DNA from: Penelope pileata
Lineage: Eukaryota > Chordata > Aves > Galliformes > Cracidae
NCBI GenBank assembly: GCA_013396635.1
Contig: WBMW01005646.1
Coordinates: forward strand, 872,523-936,522
Reading direction: 5' to 3'
Length of the DNA stretch: 64,000 nucleotides
The notes beneath the pieces are model-generated. The model was not told the origin of the DNA. It searched no databases and saw nothing but the letters and a program-made list of their open reading frames with translations. The translations under genes and the position numbers were made by a program. Each line of letters opens with the position of its first letter. Positions within the stretch are counted from its first letter, which is position 1. This document shows positions 51,624 to 62,481 of this stretch, one piece after another.

Positions 51624-54600
51624 TAAAAGGGCATCTTCAATCCCTGCACTTCCACAGATCACTGTCTTCATTTGTCCTTTAATTTTTTTCTTAATGGCAT
51701 CTGTAGTTTTACTTTGGCAGGAACTGGGTTGTCAGTCTAAACAGATCAACTCTGTTGATAATAAATTCAGGCTAACTCACAAGAATTAATCACTGGAGAT
51801 TGATGCCTGTGGCATATTTTTCTAATAAGAATATTGATTTCACTCTCTTATAATGATAAGACTTCCAAAATTTTAAAGGCCAAGAAAATTGCAACCCATA
51901 AATCTATGTGTTATAAATACGTGTATCATATGCAAATGCTTTAAGCTTCAGATTCCAAGACTCACATTAGAAGTATCATCTTTTATGGCATTTATCTTCT
52001 TGTAAACTGCAGATTTATTGAATCTTTAAAGCATTTTATACAAGATGAGGCAGCAGCAGCATTTAATATATTGCATGAAAATTTATGATTGAGAATTACA
52101 GTGCATAAATATTTCTAAACAAAAAGTGAAAACTTGTAGTTTGGTACATGGTTTCCAGACAAAAATGTAGAAATTTGCAAGTAAGGTTTGCAATTTAAAC
52201 AGTGGTGATGGACTAACTTTATGTAATCTTATGAATGACTATTTGGGCTGAAAGCAGAGCATTAGCAAAAACAGGAATTTAACAGACAAGCCATATAGAT
52301 AAGAACGAAAGGCAGTACCTGATATATGTATGGCAATGCGTAGTCTGTCTGAACAAAGTGCGACTCTGCAGAGCATTTATAATTTCACCAAAATATACAC
52401 AGCTCTGAAAGAGAAGAAACATGGTTTTCTCAGGTACTTCTTTAAAATCCTTGTTTTCTAGCATAAGATATAAATTAGGTCTAGGTTTAAGGCATGTATC
52501 TTTAGTCTTTTTGTTTTGGGTTCTGTCTGTCTATTCTGGATATATATAAGAAAGCATAGGTGATGTTCTACTGTCTGTGAAATGAAGTCTCAGCTTGCTG
52601 AATGTGGATCAGATTCCAACAAATGCAGACAGTATGCATTTCCTTTGCAGTAGGAAAGACACAGTTGGATGACTTTATTTGATTTGAAACATGCTTGCGG
52701 TCTCTTCAGTGTGAAAAACGTCTTTTCTGATGTCACCATTTCCTTTCTCTGATGAATTTCTTCATGTAGGTAATCATATGTGGTCCCCCTCAAAGGGTTT
52801 TTTTTTTTTTTTTTTTAAATTGAAGTATTGAAGTCAGTTCTATCCTGACAGATACAGTGAAAGAGGAGAGAGACTTTAAATCCATATTTCTAGTATTACT
52901 TCATCTCACTTACTAACTTTCTCTTCTCCACATGGAGCTGAATTTCCACATGTGCCAGGCCTTGATTCATTATAATGATATCAGCTGAAATTAAATGCCA
53001 GTTAATATTTATAGAAAGATCTATGACTTTGTGATTTATCAAGCACTGGAAAGTATTAGGGCAATCCCATAAGTTCATGTAATAAAGCAACATTTATTTT
53101 CTGTTTTGGTAAATCTCAAAAGTCTTTTTTGTTGTTTAGCACATCTCTGACCTGTCTAGCCGACTTGTTTGCTGTTCACCAACAGAGTATGCTTGTTGCC
53201 AGTAAGACATACATGAATTAAACAACAAAGTTTATCCATATTTCTTGTGCCTGACATATTTGTTAGATTCAAAGAAAAAATAAAAGATGACCTAATTAAT
53301 GAACATAACTGAACATCTCATACAGAAAATAGAAAGCAGAAGAGGTAATAAGAAAAATCTTAAAAGGCCTTTATTTTAATATCACTCACCCTCTTCATCT
53401 CTCAGTATTTTTGCAGAGAATCCTCTCATTTGCATTTCATTGTTTTAATTTTTTTTTATGATTTCAATAGCTATACATTTTGAGGGAAAATTTCATTATA
53501 GAGGTCTGGAAGAGATTCTTGGTGTTAAATTTGACTGACTTAACAGGACTCTCTTCCCCTGAAGAAAGATGGCAGATGTAAAAAGAGGTTTAAACAGGAG
53601 GCTGAAGATGGAAAAAGCAGCTTCTATCTTTCACTGTGACTTCTTCTTAATCTTACTGCTAAGTTATCGCAGGTACAAAGCATATACTTTTCGTTGTCTG
53701 AAGTGAGGCAAACCTATGCTTAGCAAAGAATTAATTAATCTATTGTCTTCATCTGACTCATCTTCTGACAGGCTTGGAGGAAAGCTGCCAAAGATGTAGT
53801 ACTGGTCAGTTCCATCAAGCCGTTATAATAGTCAAGGGAAAATCAAAGAAAGATAGAGACAAGAAGTCAAAGAAGAACAGTCAGAAAGCCAGAGCTTTGC
53901 TTCCTTGGTGAAACTGAGGATTTCATCAAAGCCTGAGCTGGCAGGGAGGTCCTTTAAGTCCTTTGTCTTATCTGCTCAGTTCATTACTACAAATATGATA
54001 AAAGTTCACTGATATTACGGTGGATTGTAAGGTTTCAGAATAAATTTGATAACAGTTGTCATAAAGAAACTAGGTCCTTTCAGCTCATTCCTGGCGACAG
54101 GATATGAAAATAATAATGGTATTATTATATCTCCTACTGCTTGGCTGGTCAAATAATGGAGCCTATAAAACGATTGTCGGTGAATTCCAACATCTCTTTC
54201 TTTGCTGTAGTGATAACATAGAACAAATTGACATCTCTTTGCACATTTGTTTTTAAAGTGTTTAACTGGGAGTTACCTTACTAAGTGTCTTCTAGTCACT
54301 GGTCATGAGACTTCAGAGCACATTTACTGATTTTCCAAACATTGGAGGAATACTAAGCCTATCTTGCAGGTTACGGAAATGTGATTCCACCATGGAATCA
54401 TACGTGGATGCCATGAAGCATTCTATTAGCAATCTTTGAAGGTAGAGAAAGATATTGTATGATTTATATTTCAAATGAAAATTGATTTAGTAAAACTGAA
54501 ATGAACCAAAAATGACAAACTCAGGAGATTCCATACAGAGCGCTATTCTTGATCTGAACCTTAAATTAACTAAAGATAATTCAATAAGGGATATGAGGAA

Positions 54601-54797
54601 GACTATCAATATCAAATCAACATAAAAAGAAATTGGTTTTATAATGCTTTTTATGGTATACTTTTTAATGGGTGATAACCATATTGGAAATTCATTAGTA
54701 TGCTGAAAACCAGAGGAACCATATGGAAATATATCTTACAAAGGACTATCACACAATAAATTTTACAAAAGGCATAAAATATCTTTAGGATGAATGA
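51624..54797. other. Unique AT-rich DNA, no gene seen
   Basis: About 3.2 kb without a supported gene. A 19-base T homopolymer lies at 52798-52816. The rest is ordinary AT-rich non-coding sequence. Confidence 0.5.
52798..52816. repeat. Poly-T tract
   Basis: Nineteen consecutive T residues. Confidence 0.95.
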
Positions 54798-55199
54798 TCA
54801 CTCTGAAAGTAATGTGCACTAAAATTGTAGGAGTGGTATTCACTCATTAGTTGTATGAAGCCATTAACTGCACAAAATCATTCTTTTTTGCATAACCATT
54901 TGTCATATAAAATCATTAGCTCCCTCATAAAATTGTTAGAAATGTGAAATGATTTTTCAGAAAAAATCATTAGTTACAGAGTATTATATTATAAAAAGCA
55001 GTGGCATATTACTTCATCATTTTCTGCATAAAAATGTGTCGGTTATGCAAAACCATTTATGTTGATAAATAACTTTTTAAGTAGCTTTATTGTCCAATAT
55101 TCAGGCTGTTAGCTGTTGGGTTTCAATAGTTATTTTAATGGCCAGGACATTTATTAGTTATGAAAAACTCTGAAATGAACTAGAACAAACATTACTTTC
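54798..55199. mobile_element. Possible mariner-derived short element (MITE-like), tentative
   Basis: The left end tcactctgaaagtaatg matches the terminal repeat of the mariner at 35257 at nearly every position. About 390 bases to the right, acattactttc provides an inverted counterpart of 11 bases (gaaagtaatgt on the other strand). The interior has no resemblance to transposase. It is rich in AAAATCATT-like motifs and contains a 10-bp hairpin. A short non-autonomous element using mariner ends would explain this, but the right end is weak and may be chance. Confidence 0.35.
54948..54971. repeat. Inverted repeat, 10-bp arms with 4-base loop
   Basis: The arms aatgattttt and aaaaatcatt flank a four-base spacer. 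The AT-rich hairpin sits in the centre of a cluster of AATCATT motifs. Confidence 0.8.
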
Positions 55200-55877
55200 T
55201 ACCAAGCTAAAATTGACAGTTTTAAAAAGTGATCTTGTTTCCTGTAAATGTGCTCTTACAATTTTGAATAGTGGCAGCTGTTCCATTTATTTACCATAAT
55301 TTTGTAGCTGCTCAAATTCTATTCTCTTCAGCATTCTGCTTCTCAATCTCATATCCTAAGTTATATTCAGGTAAAGGCTTTCATAGCAGTGTTTTGGGGC
55401 ACATCATGGGTCATTATATACAGACCCCAATTGTCTTAGGAAGAGTGATTTACACGTGAAATGGGTCAAATTGTCTTACTCTCTTGCATGTTAGTCAGAA
55501 GACTTTTAAGCACATTATTTTCCATTTGTTTCTGGAAGTAAGAAATTTGAAAGCTGTACTTTACCAGGAACTGATATCTTTGAGAGACACGTGAAGATAT
55601 CCAGTATTGTGGAGGACAAAATACATATTTATCACTTACAAGAACTCTGCTGAGGCAAGCACCCTGCTTCAGCTTAGTTTGTTCAATGCCAATTTTTTAT
55701 GTTATTTAATTGCATAGTTCAAATATCATTGTGTGCATTTCTGTTGAAACAAAGAAACTAATTTTCTCCAAATAAGTCTACTGGCTAAAACTTACCTACC
55801 ATTGCCAACAGATGTATCAGAGATAAAAGATAAATGGATAATGGCATATACTGACCTCTATATTGCAGAAGCTACCA
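55200..55877. other. Unique AT-rich DNA, no gene seen
   Basis: I see no gene or recognisable repeat between the possible short element and the LTR cluster. Confidence 0.5.
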
Positions 55878-56394
55878 TGTCATGCCAAACCCAGTGAGCT
55901 TCCATGTAGCTCACCTGAGCTGGGTTGAACCCAGCCACCTACCCTGCTGCTATCACTGTCCCAGAAGGATAGATGAGAAATAACTTGTGGGTCAAGATAA
56001 AGGTAGTTTAATAAGATAGAGAAAAAAGGAAGCGATGCAAATCATTTACCACTTTCCACAAGTACGACCCAACCAATCTCTGCGCAATGTCTACTTTGGA
56101 AAAACGATACCCCTGTTTTTTCTTGGTAAGCATGATGTTATGCAACTTGGAATATCCCTGTGGTCAATTCAGGTTAGCTATTCCAGCTGTGTTCCTTCAC
56201 CAGCTTTTGCCTACATCCTGTCCACTCACTGTGGGGACAGAGTAAGAAATTGTCAGAGAAAGGCTTGATGAGCATGTACTGCTCAGCAATAGAGAAAACA
56301 TTGGTATGTGATCAGCACTTCTAGCCACAAATCTAAAACATAGCTTCACACAGTCTGCTATGAAGTATGTTAACTCTGTACCAGCCAGATGCAG
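55878..56394 (-). mobile_element. Probable solo LTR, reverse orientation
   Basis: On the minus strand the block has the layout of an avian LTR. The complement of 'aggtagtttaataagatag' (55999-56020) gives a polyadenylation-type region followed by a segment read as 'atcttgacccacaag', as in the other LTRs here. Upstream of that (higher coordinates) lies the shared U3 module, seen on the plus strand as 'catgatgtt', 'ttggaatatccctg', 'tggtcaattcaggttagct'. It is more diverged from the others than they are from each other, so it belongs to a sister family. Ends are approximate and I found no convincing target duplication. Confidence 0.65.
56149..56158 (-). promoter_or_regulatory. NF-kappaB-like site in LTR U3
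   Basis: On the minus strand, gggatattcc fits the GGGRNWYYCC consensus. The same element occurs at the same relative place in two other LTRs of the window. Confidence 0.4.
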
Positions 56395-57186
56395 TATGTC
56401 TACACATCAGCTGCCTAGCAAAACTGTATCTAAAGAAATAGCAAACAAACTAACAACGAAAAAAACCTGAAAACCAGAAAAAGTTGCTCCAACCCACCCT
56501 CAAAGCTATGTTGCTGAATGTACTTTAAGGAGTCATGGCAGCTGACTCAGTAATACATTCTGAGTAGTGGTTTACTCCTGTAAGTTTATCACGGCTATTT
56601 TACAACAGTAATGTCAACTGAAATTCAATCTTACTGCAGTGTTTTAAGTGCACACAGCACTGGTAGTTTATTCTAGGTGGTTAATTTCTGGTTAAGGGTT
56701 AGGACCTGGGACAGTGTTGGTAAGTAAGGCTAAGAATGAAGGAAATTACAGAGATGACAAGTGACCTCTAAACTGAACAAAGAAAATTTTCTTTCAAAAG
56801 TTATTACATATGTAATAACCTCTATCTCGCACTATTTTCCTCAATCAATTTGTTATTCTTTTCAGGTCTTGATGCTACGTCCATCACTCCATTCTGAGTT
56901 GGTGGTATTAGGCTCAGGAGCTAAAATTGTGATAGGATAGCGCTTGTACTGGTTTGGTTAAGACAGTTAATTTTCTTTGTAGTAGCTCATGAGGTGCGTG
57001 TTTTGGATTTATAATGAAAATAGTGCTAATATCACATCAGTGTTTTAGTTTTGATAGAGCTGTGCTTACAAAGGGTCAATCAAGGACTTACCTGTTTCTT
57101 CAAGCTCCCCTGCCAGTGAGGAGGCTGGGGGTGCACAGGAAACTGTGAGGAGGCAGTACGAGGACAGCTGGCCCAAAATGGCCAAA

Positions 57187-57196
57187 GGGATATTCC
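57187..57196 (+). promoter_or_regulatory. NF-kappaB-like site in LTR U3
   Basis: gggatattcc fits the GGGRNWYYCC consensus and sits upstream of the polyadenylation region of the LTR. Functional relevance is untested. Confidence 0.4.
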
Positions 57197-57200
57197 TGTG

Positions 57201-57230
57201 GTTTTTTGTTTGTTTGTTTGTTTGTTTTTT
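57201..57230. repeat. GTTT microsatellite
   Basis: Five or so GTTT units inside the LTR, flanked by T runs. Confidence 0.85.
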
Positions 57231-57371
57231 CTTTCTTAATAAGCTATCTTTATTTCAACTCACATATTTTCTAAGTTTTACCCTTCTGATTCTCTCCCCC
57301 GCCTAGGCAGGGGTAGAAGACGAGCAAGCAGCTGTGTGACGCTTAGCTGCCTACTGGTTTAAAACACAACA

Positions 57372-58458
57372 CATCCACTGAGATCAACCAGCACAGGTGA
57401 CCTATAGGCTGTCATGACACCCTGTTAAGGTGACTTTTCATTTCTGCATGTGCTTTCATGAGATATTCTGTCTTAAGTCCTTCAGCTCTGAATTGTTAGT
57501 TCTGTGGCACAGCACTTTCTTGTATTGTGAAACGAATGATTTAGGTCATCTGCTTCTCACTCATCACAGCATAGTTCTGGTCTTTCCGGATATGTATGTT
57601 CTTTATAACAGGAAAATCCAGATCACAGAAAGCAATCATGAGGCAATGTTGTCCTCTTATTATAGCATCAAACTGGAATGTAAGTTTCTTTATTATTACA
57701 GTTATGATTGCTGTTCATGTAAGTAGGGTTTCAGTCATGTTCATACATGCAACCCTGCTTAAGCAATTGCTTCAGACAAGTGAAGGGGAAAATGTGGGAG
57801 ACAGTGTTAGACTGAGAAAGGAGACAAACAGTGAGAAAGAGAAGGCATGGAATTCTTCACAAATTCTTCACAATCTTCCCACAATTCATCCTGAACAAGA
57901 AAATGACTCCAATATGCTGAGCAGCTGACCTGCTGCTTTACAGCAACTCTTCTTAGAGTAGAAAGCATAAAAATAAATATGCCTTGCCTAAGTTATTACA
58001 AAGTACTGCAGTTGTGCAGGTTACTATGTAGCAAACAGGTACTGCATTTTTCAAGAGGAAATGTATTATAGAACAAACATTCTCTTTTTTCCTGTGCTTA
58101 GAAATGTCTTCTGCTGTTTCAAATAGTGTTGTGGTTGTCTAGTCACACATATGGGTATTGGAGTGGACATACACACCATCATTTTCTCTACTGAAAATGC
58201 AGCCTGCCTCTGTTGTCTTGAGGTATTTGTCTTGGCTGATATATTTTACAGTTCTTATTATCTCTCATCTTCATTTTAGAGTTTTTCAAGTGACCCTAAA
58301 GATTGCAATTTTTCTCTTCTGAATACCATTTATACTACTTAAAATCGCTTCTCTATTAAGTGATTTTCTTCACTTAAAACCTGAGACTAATATTATAAAT
58401 GTGGTTTGAGCCCCATTATGTCTTCAGTCTTCCTGAATTTTTCACAGTCTGTAACTTC
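57372..58458. other. Unique AT-rich DNA, no gene seen
   Basis: About 1.1 kb between two LTRs. Open frames of 98 and 110 codons overlap in different frames here (57430-57928) but neither has a recognisable domain. Confidence 0.5.
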
Positions 58459-58463
58459 ATCAG

Positions 58464-58984
58464 TGTTATGGTTTGAGCAGGCAGGCCTGGAAACTGCACA
58501 CAGCCTTTCGCTCACCCCCACCCCCTCCCAGCTGGGATGGGGGAGAGAATCGAGAAATAAGGTAGAACTCATGGATTGAGATAAAAACTATTTACTAACA
58601 GAAAGAGGAAAATGGAGTAAAATAACAGTAATGATAATTATATGCAAAACAAGTGATTGTACAAAGCAATCGCTCACCGACCGCGACCGATGCTTATCCA
58701 ATCCCCAAGCAAACGGGCCCTCCCAGCTCACTTCCCTTCCTTATGTTACATGATGTCATATGGTATGGAATATCCCTTTGGTCAGTTTGGGTCAGCTGCC
58801 CCGTTCTTGTCCCCTCCCAGCTCCCTGCAGCCCCCTAGCCTCTTCACTCTCCTGGCAGAGACATACAAATGTCCTTGGTTCTGTTCAGCGCTGCCAGGTG
58901 TTATCAGCCTTGTTTTCCTTGTTTTCCAAAACACAGCTTTGTAGCAGACACTAAGAGAGAAAGTTTCAGTTAGAAACGAAGACA
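58464..58984 (-). mobile_element. Solo LTR, reverse orientation, with perfect 5-bp target duplication
   Basis: A 521-bp LTR from tgttatggtttgagc to gaaacgaagaca, flanked by atcag on both sides (58459-58463 and 58985-58989). It is collinear with the LTRs at 35877 and 49210, sharing the terminal block, the 'ggatgggggagagaat' block, 'aactcatggattgagataaa' (the complement of the polyadenylation region), and the U3 module 'tggtatggaatatccctttg'. The central part differs and contains an unusual CG-rich stretch (58672-58690), which is unexpected in old, methylated elements. No retroviral genes adjoin. Confidence 0.94.
58767..58776 (-). promoter_or_regulatory. NF-kappaB-like site in LTR U3
   Basis: The minus strand reads gggatattcc, matching GGGRNWYYCC. 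A CRE-like tgatgtca lies nearby at 58751-58758. Confidence 0.4.
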
Positions 58985-58989
58985 ATCAG

Positions 58990-60009
58990 GCTATAATTTA
59001 TTGCATTTCTGATAGCCCCAATGATGACCTGTGGATAGAAAAATAATTTGAAAGTATACTTGAAATATGGTCCTTACTACCACCAAACTATAAATAGTTC
59101 TAATTATGATTTCTTGAAGTTAAAGAAAATAGTGTTGGAAAAGATCCTGACAGGAAATTGCACTTCATTCATCACTACTACTAATAAATATTTGTCTAAC
59201 CTGTTCATAACATTCTCTTCCCTTATTCCGAAATGTCCCGTAGGCAGTTTTATCCAGTGTTTGGGTCTTTAAAGTTACTAATTTCCCTTTTTTTTTGGTG
59301 CAATTTTAAACTTACTGTTTCTTGCCTTGTCATAAATCCACAGTATGTCTATGTGTTTGCCTGTCTGTCATTCTAAGTATCCATTCCACGTGGGTCTCCA
59401 CGGCAGCAGAACAACAGTTACAGTTTGGGAAACTCCCCATTTCAGTTCCTTTCATTTTTTTGCTTACATTTTCCATGTTTATCACAGAATAAATGAGCAA
59501 GATGAATGATAGCTAAGAGTATCCATCAAGTCATATTCTTGATCATCTTCACAGTAACTGATAAAACTAGGAAGGATACGCCCTACTGATGACAGTAAAT
59601 GAATAAATGATCGTTAGTTTGGGAAAAATGATCTCAGGCAATCAGAGCTTCTTCCATAGTCAGTCAGTATGCTTTACAACTTCTTGAACTTCAGAAATAG
59701 ATTTATGTTTGTTCCTGACCAACTAAATAGAATTCTGTAGTGAGTCATCGCATCCCATTCTGTGGATGAGGGGAGAGCTGTTGATGTTGATTACTTTAGT
59801 AAAGGAATTCAATGTGATCTTCTATAGTTTCTGTTATTACCAAACAGGTAAGGTTTGGGGAATTTTGGACAGGTAGAATCTAAGCTGGATGGAAAACTGA
59901 TGAATCTGCTGTTTTCAAGGGATTGTGATTAGCGGTGCATAATCCAACTGGCAGCCATTGATTTGTGACATTCATCAGATGTTGATACTGGGGTTGATAC
60001 TGCTAAATC
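58990..60009. other. Unique AT-rich DNA, no gene seen
   Basis: About 1 kb without a recognisable gene or repeat. Confidence 0.5.
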
Positions 60010-60845
60010 TCAATTAATGGATGATGAGACAGAATGCATTTGCAGCAATTTTATGTGTGGTACCAATTTGCAGGAATGTTTGACATGCTGGAGATTAAGG
60101 CTGTTGTTCAGAAGGGCCTTAAGAGTCAGGAGAAATGGGCTGGTGGCAACCTTAAAAAATTCAGCAGAGGCAAATGGGATATGCTACACCTAGGATAACC
60201 CTACACTACTCTACTGCCTGGGCTCTGACTGGGTATAAAGCAGCTTTGCAGAAAATGACCTGGGCAGACACATAACAAGAAATGGAACGTAGATCAGCAA
60301 TATGTCCCTGTGGCGATGACAGAAATCCACATACTAGGCTGTACTAGCAAGAGTGTAGCCAGTAGGTTGAGGCTCCCCGGTACAAGAATGTCACTGACAT
60401 ATTGGAATGAGTCCAGTGGAAAACATCAAGATAGTCAAAGGACTGTTAGAACATGAAGCATTAGCAGAAGGTGAGAAAAAATTATTTGCTCAGCTGAAAG
60501 TAAAGAAGCTTAAGGGCAAGAAACAACAACTGCAGGGAAATTTCTACATAGATATTAGGAAAAGATTTTTACCTTGAATTGTAGAACCATAAAATGATTT
60601 GGACTGTAGGTGTCATTAAAGATAATCGTTTCACTCTCCCCCTCCCCCCCCAGCATGTGCAGGAATACCTTCCACTGTATCAAGTTGCCCAAAGCCCCAT
60701 CCAGCCTGGCTTTGAACACTTCAAGGAAGGCTAGTTAAGCAGTAGAAAAATCTGCCTAGGAGGCTGTGGATCCTTTTTCTTAGGAAATATTCAAAACTCA
60801 ACTGGACAAGGCTGTGAGAGGCTGCTCTTAGATGGCCCTGCTTTG
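60010..60845 (+). mobile_element. Old CR1 LINE fragment, interrupted by another CR1
   Basis: A heavily decayed CR1 in plus orientation. Recognisable parts are 'cagaatgcatttgcagcaa' (region before the reverse transcriptase active site), 'aattcagcagaggcaaatgg' (LMKFN...K region), 'ctgggctctgactgggtata' and 'aaatgacctgggcagacaca'. Then come 'agtccagtggaaaacatcaa', 'catagatattaggaaaagat' and, beyond the inserted antisense CR1, 'gaggctgtggatcctttttc' and 'tattcaaaactcaactggac'. Every frame has stops and indels. It represents an older CR1 subfamily than the copies at 32958 and 39033, which are nearly intact in reading frame. Confidence 0.85.
60580..60730 (-). mobile_element. CR1 LINE 3' end inserted antisense in the older CR1
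   Basis: The block begins with 'tgtagaaccataaaatgatt', the complement of a CR1 tail. It continues with 'tcattaaagataatcg' and 'catccagcctggctttgaac', the complement of the CR1 3' UTR and last ORF2 codons. Its orientation is opposite to the surrounding CR1, whose sequence resumes directly after it, so this is a nested insertion. A C homopolymer at about 60642-60651 lies within it. Confidence 0.85.
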
Positions 60846-62473
60846 AGGAAAGTGTTGAAATGCATGCCCTTCAGAAACCCTATACAGTCTAGATTATTAT
60901 GTGGACTTTTAATAGGAACAGTACACCCCTGGCATGTGTGGCAGCCACAAGCCAAATTAGCTACAAAATAAGGGCGATGAAGTCTTTCAGAGTATCACTC
61001 ATGAGTAATTGTGTCTTTGGGGCATGGAGAAGTTAGTGTAATTTTTTTAAAGACTTTTTCAAAATGGAATAATGTGCTTTGTTTGGAATTACAAACCAGA
61101 AAAACTAAACAAAAACAAAAAGAGAAAAATAATTAATTTCAATCTTAGACACTCAGCATGAAATCTTCATCCGTAAAGCTCACTGGCTGGAAAAAATACG
61201 AACAGCTAAAAACTGGTGCTTGTAAAGAGGAAGTGCCAGGCAGCTTCAGTAATAAATAATGCTAAGCTCTATGTTTATAGGGAACATATTTCAATGAAAA
61301 TCAAGTTATAAAAAAAAACAACAAAAACAACAACAACAAAAAAACACCTAACCAAGACAGTAGCTGACCTACCCTCCTACCCATTAAAAATAACCAAACA
61401 TGCAACACCTTATTTTAAATCAAATCTTCAGTGTCTGTGTAAAGGTTATCAGCTGAGTTCTGCATTATTCCCAGTAGGTAAGGCTGAAATAAATGGTTGT
61501 CTAATGTTGCTATGGTTGAATACCCCAGTATCATATCTATGCATACTGTGAAAGCAGTGATAAACAAGATATATATTTTATTTCCCTGAATGTTCTAGTG
61601 TCAATAAAATATTTGTTAGGTTAGAAAAGGGTTCTACAATGAGTCTATATGCCTTGGAGCACAAAAAGTGGCTTAGCCAGGTTTCCCATCCACCCCAGAT
61701 GAGAGTCCTATCCATCATATCTGATAGAATTAGGCACAGATAGCTGATGGCTTGTAGGATGTTACACTGTTGACATCATAAGAGTTACTCTTAAAATAAA
61801 TGCCAAGACCATTTCAATCACATTTATTTAAGGAATTGGACTGAGATTATAATCAGCCTAGTAAGCAACATGACCTTCATTTGAAATTCTTTGTCATCCT
61901 GTAGTAGTGCACTGAAATGAAAATCCTCCCCCAAAATCCAGACGTTGGTAAATGAACTCTGCTTTCATAGGAAAACCAGACATGCTTGCCAAGGTCAGAA
62001 TACTATTCTGTAATAAACCCAGACGTTTGCTAACTGACAGTATGGAGATATGATTGCACAAATTCCACGGGTTTTGAGGACGTGTAGGATGTGAACATAC
62101 GTTCTGTAGATTTTTCCACAGTAAATTTTATTCTTACAGGCCTTAAAGAGTCTTGATCCCTTGCAGCGGTGAAATAACATTTCTTTCTTAATATTATTAG
62201 ACCTAGAATAATATCACTTAGCTAGGGATTTTTAATATTCATGTGTAGAAGAAAAGTTTTATCCCATACCTTAGGCATCCACATATGAATATTAGTCCAA
62301 TGATTCTGTTCTTGTATTCTGAAGCATGTATTTGACATAGCATAAGGGACAGGCTGACTTCAGCTCTTTTCATCCTTTTTCTGTTCTCTTGCTGAAGAAG
62401 ACTACTGTGAAACCACTGTGAAAATGACATGAGAAGCTCCTTATCTGTAAAGATCAAGATTGTAGGGCCAATA
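60846..62473. other. Unique AT-rich DNA, no gene seen
   Basis: About 1.6 kb without a supported gene. It includes an AAC/A-rich simple repeat at 61310-61345. Confidence 0.5.
61310..61345. repeat. AAC-type simple repeat
   Basis: An A-rich tract with CAA/AAC units. Confidence 0.9.
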
Positions 62474-62481
62474 CTTTAAGG

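Larger units (their letters stand above)
56945..57371 (+). mobile_element. Solo LTR (related family)
   Basis: This plus-orientation LTR begins at tgtactggtttggttaagac and ends at 'ggtttaaaacacaaca'. It aligns with the LTR at 26049-26624 from its first 120 bases (both contain 'gtagctcatRWgRtg' and 'aaaatagtgct') through the shared U3 module ('acagctggcccaaaatggcc', 'gggatattcc') to a polyadenylation block 'ttaataagctatctttattt'. It is shorter because of a deletion around a GTTT microsatellite (57201-57230). No retroviral genes adjoin. Matching 5-bp flanks were not found. Confidence 0.82.

Noticed and set aside
57430..57928. Two overlapping frames of 98 and 110 codons
   Set aside because: They lie in different frames over the same bases and neither shows a known domain or coding-like composition.
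26049..58984. Pairing of two LTRs as the ends of one provirus
   Set aside because: The spacing holds no retroviral coding sequence, orientations or families differ, and three of the LTRs carry their own target duplications as solo insertions.
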